Source: Rhizobium gallicum bv. gallicum R602sp (GTDB lineage Bacteria; Pseudomonadota; Alphaproteobacteria; Rhizobiales; Rhizobiaceae). Taken from it: a stretch of 64,000 bases of DNA. Both the position numbers and the translations under genes were made by a program. Every line of letters starts with the position of its first letter. The first letter of the stretch is position 1. The notes beneath the pieces are model-generated. The model searched no databases. It was not told the origin of the DNA and saw only the letters and a list, made by a program, of their open reading frames with translations. Location of the stretch: contig NZ_CP006877.1 of the NCBI RefSeq assembly GCF_000816845.1, positions 2,423,501 through 2,487,500 on the forward strand. Reading direction: 5' to 3'. Below, in pieces: positions 56,207-64,000 of this stretch.

Positions 56207-57307
56207 TCACCGCAGCTTGAGGGTCGAAAGCCCAAGCATCGCAAGGCCGACGGCGATGATCCAGAAGCGGATCACCACTTGGCTTTCGGTCCAGCCCTTC
56301 TTCTCGAAATGGTGATGGATCGGCGCCATCAAGAAGACGCGGCGCCCGGTCATCTTGAAGAAGCCGACCTGGATGATGACCGAGAGCGTTTCTGCAACGA
56401 AGAGACCGCCGATGATTGCCATGACGATCTCGTGCTTGGTCGCGACCGCAACGGTGCCGATGGTGCCGCCGAGCGCCAACGAACCCGTATCGCCCATGAA
56501 GATTGCGGCGGGCGGCGCGTTGAACCAGAGGAAGCCGAGGCCTGCACCGATGACTGCGCCGAGCACCACGGCAAGTTCGCCCGTGCCGGGCACGAAGTTG
56601 ATCTGCAGGTAGTTCGCAAAGACTGCGTTACCGGCAAGATAGGCAATGATACCGAAGGATGCGGCAGCGATCATCACCGGAACGATCGCCAGACCATCGA
56701 GACCGTCCGTCAGGTTGACGGCGTTGCCCGCCGAAACGATGACGAAGCCACCGAAGGCCACGAACACGATGCCGAGATTGATCAGGAAATCCTTGAAGAA
56801 CGGGAATGCGACCGAGGAGCCGAAGGTCGAGCCTGCGGTACCGGAGGCAAGCGCGGTGCGCATCATGAAATAGACGGCGATGCCGGCAATCACAAACTCT
56901 ATGCCGAGACGCGCCTTGCCCGAGAACCCCTTATCACTCTGCTTCGTGACCTTGAGATAGTCGTCGTAAAAGCCGATCGCGCCGAAGCCGAGGGTGACGA
57001 GCAGCGTCGCGACAACATAGACGTTGGAAAGGTCGGCCCACAGAAGCGAGGCGCCGACGATGCCCGCGAGGATCATCAGCCCGCCCATGGTCGGCGTGCC
57101 GGCCTTCTTGAAATGCGTCTGCGGCCCGTCGGCGCGGATCGGCTGGCCCTTTCCCTGGCGGATTCGGAGCGAGTTGATGATCATCGGCCCGAAGAGGAAG
57201 ACGATCAGTGCGGACGTGAAGAGAGAGGCGCCTGTACGGAAGGTAATGTATCTGAACAAGTTCAGAAATTTCAGTTGGTCCGACAGTTCGACTAGCCAAA
57301 TCAGCAT
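56207..57307 (-). CDS. mraY: Phospho-MurNAc-pentapeptide transferase
   Basis: Makes lipid I from UDP-MurNAc-pentapeptide and undecaprenyl phosphate. The 366-residue, ten-helix protein shows [34 protein letters not shown] (catalytic DD pair), [13 protein letters not shown] (conserved Asp) and [23 protein letters not shown]. It lies 22 bases after the murF stop. Confidence 0.98.
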   Translation of the reverse strand: MLIWLVELSDQLKFLNLFRYITFRTGASLFTSALIVFLFGPMIINSLRIRQGKGQPIRADGPQTHFKKAGTPTMGGLMILAGIVGASLLWADLSNVYVVATLLVTLGFGAIGFYDDYLKVTKQSDKGFSGKARLGIEFVIAGIAVYFMMRTALASGTAGSTFGSSVAFPFFKDFLINLGIVFVAFGGFVIVSAGNAVNLTDGLDGLAIVPVMIAAASFGIIAYLAGNAVFANYLQINFVPGTGELAVVLGAVIGAGLGFLWFNAPPAAIFMGDTGSLALGGTIGTVAVATKHEIVMAIIGGLFVAETLSVIIQVGFFKMTGRRVFLMAPIHHHFEKKGWTESQVVIRFWIIAVGLAMLGLSTLKLR

Positions 57308-57329
57308 TCGAGGCCCCTTGTTTACCCGG

Positions 57330-58759
<1,430 letters not shown>

Positions 58760-58763
<4 letters not shown>

Positions 58764-60220
58764 GATTTCAGCTCCTCCAAAGCTTCGCGCACTTCGGCGT
58801 GGTCCGAGAATGGCAGCGTCACACTCCCGATGGTCTGCCCTTCTTCATGCCCCTTGCCTGCAACGATGAGTGTGTCGCCGGATTTCAGCATGCCGACGGC
58901 CTCGTAGATCGCCTCCGAACGGTCGCCGATCTCGGTAGCGCATGGCGCCGCAGCCATGATCTCGGCTCGGATCGAGGCCGGCTCCTCGGAACGCGGATTG
59001 TCGTCCGTGACGATTACCACATCGGCCAGGCGGCAGGCGATCTCGCCCATGATCGGACGCTTGCCCCGGTCGCGGTCGCCACCGCAGCCGAAGACAAGGA
59101 TCACGCGCCCGGTCGTGAAGGGACGCACGGAATTCAGTACATTTTCAAGCGCATCTGGCTTGTGCGCGTAATCGACATAAGCAAGCGCGCCATCCCTCGT
59201 ATGGCCAACGAGTTCGAGACGCCCCGAGGCGCCCTGCAGCTTTTCAAGCGCGGCCATCGCGATCTTGGCTGGAACGCCGGTGGACATGGCAAGCGCCGCG
59301 GCAACCAGCCCATTAGCGACCTGAAAATCGCCGGCGAGCGGAATATCGACCTCGAAAATCTCGTCACCGCAATGAACTTCGGCGATCTGCTTGTGACGGA
59401 AGTGCTCGACCCGCTTCAGCGCCAGGTAGTCCCCTTTGCGGCCGACGGTGCGGACATCGTGGCCCGCATCCTTCGCCGCCTTGATCGCCTGCTCGGACCA
59501 GGCATCGTCGGCGAAGATGATGGCAGGCGAACCCTTTGGCAGCAACGTATCGAAAAGCCGCATCTTGGCGGCCATGTAGCTTTCGACGGTCGGATGATAA
59601 TCCATGTGATCGCGGCCGAGATTGGTGAAGGCGGCAGCCGAAAGCTTCACACCATCCAGACGGCACTGGTCGAGGCCGTGGCTCGATGCCTCCATCGAAG
59701 CGTGCGTGACGCCCTCGTCAGCGAGATCGGCCAGCAGCTTGTGCAGCGAAACCGGATCGGGGGTCGTCAGCGAGCCGTATTCGTTGCGCATCGGCGAAAC
59801 GACGCCGGTCGTGCCGATCATGGCTGCCGGATGTCCGGCATAGGCCCAGATCTGGCGGGTGAAGGAAGCGACGGAGGTCTTGCCCGCCGTGCCGGTTACG
59901 GCAACCATCGTCTGAGGCTGCCTGCCATAGAAATGCGATGCGGCGACGGAGAGAAAACGGCGCGGTTCCTTGACCGCCAGGACAGGAATGGGAGCCTCGA
60001 CGGCTTGAGTCGACACGGCAAGGGTCGCGCCATGTTTGGCGGCATCGGCGATATAGACCGCGCCGTCCGCCTTCGAGCCAGCCACCGCAATGAACGCCAT
60101 TCCGGCTTCGATCTTGCGGCTATCGGCTGAAAGCCCGGAGATCTCCAGCCCGCCCACCGGCCCTTCGAGTTGCTCCTTGATTTCCGGAAACGCGCTTCCG
60201 GCTATGTCCCGCAGTTTCAT
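58760..60220 (-). CDS. murE: UDP-MurNAc-L-Ala-D-Glu--meso-diaminopimelate ligase
   Basis: Adds the third residue of the peptide stem. Of 486 residues: [20 protein letters not shown], the P-loop [15 protein letters not shown] (about 108-122), [30 protein letters not shown], and DNPRSE, the motif specific for diaminopimelate rather than lysine. ATG 60220 ([13 protein letters not shown]) fits the family start; an extension to 60277 would overlap ftsI. The murF ATG overlaps its stop. Confidence 0.97.
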
Positions 60221-60283
60221 CGAATGTCTTTTCTTTCTCACGCCGCCCACCCCACGCGAATCGGCGCTGGTATTCATTCACAC

Positions 60284-62035
60284 TCAATAAGACACCAGCA
60301 AGGCCGATCCGTCTTGGCCAAACTGCGGTTCGATACCGAGGATGGGTGCGGCACGCCGGATGATGTTCTTGACCATCGGCGCAGCCGTGTAGGCAGCGAT
60401 GTTCTGGCCCTTTTCGCCGTTATGTGGTTCGTCGCAGAAGGTCAGCACGACATATTGTGGATTATCGATCGGGAACGCCGCGATGAAAGCGTTGAAGTTC
60501 AAGTCATTCGCGTAGCGGCCGTTGACGACCTTGTCGGCCGTGCCCGTCTTGCCGCCAACGTTGAAGCCCGGCACGTCGGCGTTGCGTCCCGAACCTTTGA
60601 GGCCGTTCAGCTTGAACAGATAGCGGATTTCGTCGCTGGTGCTCTTCTTGACGACGACCTCGGCCGTCTCGTCTGCCTGGTCACGGGTACGCGGCAGGAA
60701 GGTCGGCTCGATGAGCTTGCCGCCGTTGACGAGGGCTGCGCCGGCAACGGCCGTCTGCAGCGGTGTCGTCGAGACGCCATGGCCGAAAGAGATCGTGATC
60801 GAGTTAATCTTCTTCCAGACCTTCGGCTGGCTCGGCATCTTCACTTCCGGTAGTTCCGTCCGCATCTTCGTCAGCAGCCCAAAGCGCGTCAGATAGTCCT
60901 TCTGCAGGTCCATGCCGACGATATCGATCATCTTCGCCGTTCCGATGTTCGACGAATATTCAAAGATTTCCGGCACGGTCAGCCAGCGGCGCTGACCGTG
61001 GAAATCGTTGATCGTAAAGCCGCCGATGCGGATCGGGCGGCTCGCATCGAAGCTGTCGTTAATGCTGACCTTGCCGCTGTCGAGCGCCATGGCCGTGCTG
61101 AAGGTCTTGAAGGTCGAGCCCATTTCGAACGTGCCGTTCGACATGCGGTTCAGCCAGCCTTCCTTGGCGCCCTCTTCCGGATTGTTCGGGTCGAAGTCCG
61201 GCGCTGAGGCCATGCCGAGCACTTCGCCGGTATGAATATTAAGGACGACCGCGCCCGCGCCCTTGGCTTCGTAGTTGGTGACCGCGTTTATCACGACGTC
61301 GCGCACGATGTTCTGGACGCGCAGGTCGATCGAGAGCTTGACCGGCTCGAGCGGTTGATCGCTGGTCATTCCCACCGATGCCAGGTCGGCAAGGCCCTGG
61401 TCGTCGATGTATTTTTCCATGCCCGCGACGCCGCGGTTGTCGATGTTGACGTAACCGAGAATATGCGAGGCCGTCGGACCACCCGGGTAGAAGCGACGCT
61501 TTTCCGGACGGAAACCGATACCGGGAATGCCGAGCGCCAGAATCTGGCTCTGCTGCTTCGGGGTCAACTGGCGGCGAAGCCACGCGAAATGCGAACTCTT
61601 GACCGAGAGCTTCTTGTAAGTGCCCCTCACGTCGAGATCGGGCAGGACCGTCGCAAGCTTCTCGATTGCCTCATCGGCATCGACGATCTTGTTGGGCTCG
61701 GCAAAAAGGGAAACCGTGCGGATGTCGGTCGCCAGCACTTCGCCGTTGCGATCGAGGATGTCGGGCCGCGACGCCATCAGGCGGTCCGGTGGCAGAATGC
61801 TGGAAACGACTTCCGGATCCTTCATCCCATATTCGACCAGGCGGCCGCCGATGACGCCGTAAAGCGCGGTGAACCCGAGGATCAGCAGGCCGACGCGGCT
61901 TTTGGCCTGACCGGACTTTTTCTTGCGCGAACCTTCAAGCGGCAAGCTGCCCGAGGGGCCACCAAAGCGGTTGTAGACACCGGAGGAGAAATGCGCCTGG
62001 CTTTTCAGGACCATGATGCGAGAGAGAAACGACAT
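60284..62035 (-). CDS. ftsI: Peptidoglycan transpeptidase FtsI (PBP3)
   Basis: Class B penicillin-binding protein that cross-links septal peptidoglycan. Of 583 residues, an N-terminal cytoplasmic part and membrane helix lie at about 48-65 (VGLLILGFTALYGVIGG), the dimerisation domain holds RPDILDRNGEVLATDI, and the transpeptidase shows STFK (Ser307), SSN (361-363) and KTGTA (496-500). The helix follows a Lys/Arg-rich stretch (SRKKKSGQAKSR). The ftsL stop lies 2 bases upstream, so the two membrane proteins are coupled. Confidence 0.97.
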   Translation of the reverse strand: MSFLSRIMVLKSQAHFSSGVYNRFGGPSGSLPLEGSRKKKSGQAKSRVGLLILGFTALYGVIGGRLVEYGMKDPEVVSSILPPDRLMASRPDILDRNGEVLATDIRTVSLFAEPNKIVDADEAIEKLATVLPDLDVRGTYKKLSVKSSHFAWLRRQLTPKQQSQILALGIPGIGFRPEKRRFYPGGPTASHILGYVNIDNRGVAGMEKYIDDQGLADLASVGMTSDQPLEPVKLSIDLRVQNIVRDVVINAVTNYEAKGAGAVVLNIHTGEVLGMASAPDFDPNNPEEGAKEGWLNRMSNGTFEMGSTFKTFSTAMALDSGKVSINDSFDASRPIRIGGFTINDFHGQRRWLTVPEIFEYSSNIGTAKMIDIVGMDLQKDYLTRFGLLTKMRTELPEVKMPSQPKVWKKINSITISFGHGVSTTPLQTAVAGAALVNGGKLIEPTFLPRTRDQADETAEVVVKKSTSDEIRYLFKLNGLKGSGRNADVPGFNVGGKTGTADKVVNGRYANDLNFNAFIAAFPIDNPQYVVLTFCDEPHNGEKGQNIAAYTAAPMVKNIIRRAAPILGIEPQFGQDGSALLVSY

Positions 62036-62037
62036 GG

Positions 62038-62478
62038 CTACTCCACAGATCCCGTTGACATCAGATCCTCTTCTTCCGCCCGCGGTGCCGGAGTGGGAAC
62101 CGGCTGGGCCTTGGCAGCAACGGCCCTACCTGCGCTTGCACCAGGCTTCTGGCCGTTCTTCGCCTCGGTGATTTCCGGAACCGGGACCTGCGATTTCAAC
62201 ATCGGCAATTCGCGCATATGGACGAGCGCGGTGGAGTCCGTCGGCTGCAACTTCAGTTCGCCATTATAGGTATTCACCAGCCGCTCCAGCCGGTTCGGCT
62301 GCGATTGCAGCGCCCAATCGGCCTTGAGCAGATCGATCGTATCCTTTTCGAGCTTGATCTCGGCTTCGAGGCGATGAACCTCTTCGAGCTTCAATTCTGC
62401 GCGGTGCTTGATTGTATAGGTCACGGTGGCCGCTGCCGTCATGACACAGATGAGCACAAAGTCGAGCGTTCTCAGCAT
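62038..62478 (-). CDS. ftsL: FtsL-like division protein
   Basis: Small bitopic protein between rsmH and ftsI, the standard FtsL position. Of 146 residues: membrane helix about 3-22 (RTLDFVLICVMTAAATVTYT), then a coiled coil (LKLEEVHRLEAEIKLEKDTIDLLKAD, about 28-55), then PNRLERLVNTYNGELKL, and a Pro/Ala-rich C-terminus (about 100-146), probably disordered. ATG 62478 lies 1 base after the rsmH stop and has GGGGG upstream. Weak sequence identity to E. coli FtsL is normal; the call rests on shape and position. Confidence 0.9.
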   Translation of the reverse strand: MLRTLDFVLICVMTAAATVTYTIKHRAELKLEEVHRLEAEIKLEKDTIDLLKADWALQSQPNRLERLVNTYNGELKLQPTDSTALVHMRELPMLKSQVPVPEITEAKNGQKPGASAGRAVAAKAQPVPTPAPRAEEEDLMSTGSVE

Positions 62479-62479
62479 A

Positions 62480-63505
62480 TCAACCCCCAAGCTTTTCGAG
62501 GCTGGCAAGACTGGGCAATCCGAAGATCGAGATATCCCCAGCTTCGGCCGGCGCATTGGTACGCGTGCCGGCCCGCAGCTTGGCCGAACGCGCCCGCGGA
62601 TTGGCCTCAGCTTCAGCCTTGCCTGCAGCAATCATGGATTTACCGATTGGTTCGAAGGTCGCCGCACGCTCGTGGGCGATCGGCAGATGGCGCGAGCCTG
62701 AAGCTTTGCCCGCGCGGTCGGAGAAGAATTTCTTGACGATACGGTCTTCCAGCGAATGGAAGGTGACGACCACGAGACGGCCGCCGGGCTTCAAGACGCG
62801 CTCGGCGGCAAAGAGCGCCTGACCGAGCTCGCCAAGCTCGTCGTTGACGAAGATGCGAAGCGCCTGGAAAACGCGGGTCGCCGGATGAATCTTGTCCTTC
62901 ATCTTGCGCGGCGTCACCACCTCGATGAGCCCGGCGAGATCGCGCGTCGTTTCGAACGGCTTTTCGGCCCGGCGCTTCTCGATGGCATGCGCGATACGCG
63001 GCGCCTGATCTTCTTCACCGAGGAAATGGAAGATGCGGATGAGTTCGGCGACCTTTGCGCGATTGACGACGTCGGCGGCAGAAACGCCGGAAGCAGACAT
63101 GCGCATGTCGAGCGGACCGCTCTTCTGGAAGGAGAAACCGCGCGCAGCCTCATCGATCTGCATCGAGGAAACACCAATATCGAGCACGACGCCGTCGAGT
63201 CCACTCTCAGGCGCATGATCGGCCAGGCTGGAAAACTGCGAATGCGTGAGCTTCAGGCGGCCACCATAGGCTGCAACCATGTCCTGCCCGGCCGCAATTG
63301 CCGTCGGATCCCGATCCAGCGCGATCACATCGGCGCCGGCATCGAGGATGGCCGATGTGTAGCCACCGGCACCAAAGGTTCCATCGAGAATTATTTTGCC
63401 GGAAGCCGGCTGAAGTGCTGAAAGCACTTCGGCAAGAAGAACCGGAATGTGGCGAACCGGTCCGCCACCGGCATCAGTTGAACCTCCGCCAGGATTCGCC
63501 GCCAT
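62480..63505 (-). CDS. rsmH: 16S rRNA (cytosine1402-N4)-methyltransferase
   Basis: Methylates C1402 of 16S rRNA with SAM. Of 341 residues: [18 protein letters not shown] motif [62 protein letters not shown], and [19 protein letters not shown] 63505 ([10 protein letters not shown]) is chosen; the frame upstream runs through mraZ out of frame. It lies 14 bases after the mraZ stop. Confidence 0.97.
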   Translation of the reverse strand: MAANPGGGSTDAGGGPVRHIPVLLAEVLSALQPASGKIILDGTFGAGGYTSAILDAGADVIALDRDPTAIAAGQDMVAAYGGRLKLTHSQFSSLADHAPESGLDGVVLDIGVSSMQIDEAARGFSFQKSGPLDMRMSASGVSAADVVNRAKVAELIRIFHFLGEEDQAPRIAHAIEKRRAEKPFETTRDLAGLIEVVTPRKMKDKIHPATRVFQALRIFVNDELGELGQALFAAERVLKPGGRLVVVTFHSLEDRIVKKFFSDRAGKASGSRHLPIAHERAATFEPIGKSMIAAGKAEAEANPRARSAKLRAGTRTNAPAEAGDISIFGLPSLASLEKLGG

Positions 63506-63519
63506 TCCGTACCCTCGTT

Positions 63520-63960
63520 CTATCCGGAGCGCCTGCCCGCCAGCCTGCGCTCCCCTCGTGCCTGTATCTGGGCCGCCTGGAATGCCTGCGGCTGCCAGAT
63601 CTGAAAATGGTCCGCCCGACCGACGAAGGCCACCTCGTCCGAGATGCCGGTAAAGTCGCGGATGAAGTCCGTGACCATCAGCCGCCCCTCGGCGTCGAGC
63701 TTCATGAAGACCCCGCCCCCATGAATAAGAAGCGACATCTCGTTCGCATCCGGCGAAAACGGATCCTCCGCAGCTATCTGCCGCTCGAACCTTTCGAGAA
63801 GATCCGGGCCGCCGACGCTGATCGCCGGAAACACAAAGTCCTGAAAGCAATAGAGCTCCTGGACGTTGCGCTGCGCCAGAACGGAGCGAAAGGCCGCAGG
63901 CACGGAAACCCTGCCCTTGGAATCGATCCGGTTGGTCGCACTCGAAAGGAAGCGGCTCAT
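63520..63960 (-). CDS. mraZ: Transcriptional regulator MraZ
   Basis: First gene of the dcw cluster. The 146-residue protein has two SpoVT-AbrB-like units with DxxxR cores: [19 protein letters not shown] (about 8-26) and [19 protein letters not shown] (about 85-103). In other bacteria MraZ binds direct repeats upstream of its own gene and regulates the cluster. ATG 63960 ([17 protein letters not shown]) is the conserved start; the extra four codons to 63972 are not. Only 40 bases of its upstream region are in the window, so its promoter and operator cannot be seen. Confidence 0.96.
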   Translation of the reverse strand: MSRFLSSATNRIDSKGRVSVPAAFRSVLAQRNVQELYCFQDFVFPAISVGGPDLLERFERQIAAEDPFSPDANEMSLLIHGGGVFMKLDAEGRLMVTDFIRDFTGISDEVAFVGRADHFQIWQPQAFQAAQIQARGERRLAGRRSG

Positions 63961-64000
63961 GACACGAAACATCCGTTCCCGAAAGAGCCCGGGCAGAATA

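Overview
The window reads as a chromosomal segment of an alphaproteobacterium of the Rhizobium/Agrobacterium group. Evidence: a circularly permuted two-piece tmRNA gene with tag ANDNNAKEYALAA, an alpha-type SspB gene beside it, the rhizobial order of the division/cell-wall (dcw) cluster, RIME-like palindromic repeats, a chemoreceptor tail ending in NWEEF, and high-GC coding throughout. Species cannot be fixed from the sequence alone.

Layout. (1) 1-3.8 kb: folA (cut by the window edge) and thyA on the minus strand with two tiny plus-strand genes between them, then ssrA and sspB side by side (tagging of stalled-ribosome products and delivery to ClpXP), a DUF4169 gene and a ribbon-helix-helix gene. 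(2) 3.8-15.6 kb: a 1244-residue AsmA protein, a GlcD-type flavoprotein dehydrogenase, an aldo/keto reductase divergent from a LysR regulator, an AbrB-family membrane protein convergent with an AraC regulator, a DUF2000 gene, an OmpA-type lipoprotein and an isolated flagellin. (3) 15.9-20.2 kb: a two-gene RND efflux operon. (4) 20.6-35.9 kb: a UvrD/PcrA helicase carrying an in-frame palindromic element, then many small accessory or housekeeping genes (DUF488, pncA, DUF2164, azlCD, aminopeptidase P, prmA, sco, cheW, creA, exonuclease, GNAT) mixed with decayed genes: a siderophore-interacting protein, a chemoreceptor tail, higBA and a small secreted protein. Near 29.3-29.8 kb lies a compact unit: sigma-54-like promoter, 57-residue ORF, two hairpins exposing CTCCTCCTCC loops, and a strong terminator. 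(5) 35.9-64 kb: ligA, recN, bamD, lpxC, ftsZ, ftsA, ftsQ, ddlB, then a break with an aqpZ remnant, an IS110-type transposase tail and an inverted MHS-family transporter, then murB, murC, murG, ftsW, murD, mraY, murF, murE, ftsI, ftsL, rsmH, mraZ, all on the minus strand.

The dcw genes make lipid II precursors step by step (MurB, C, D, E, F, Ddl, then MraY and MurG) and build the divisome (FtsL, I, W, Q, A, Z). Many overlap by 4 bases or abut, so transcription from mraZ downward is expected, with a second entry upstream of ddlB, where an inverted GGTTAAT/ATTAACC pair sits. The strongest candidates for something new are the small-ORF plus anti-Shine-Dalgarno RNA unit at 29.3-29.8 kb and the repeat element built into the UvrD reading frame.
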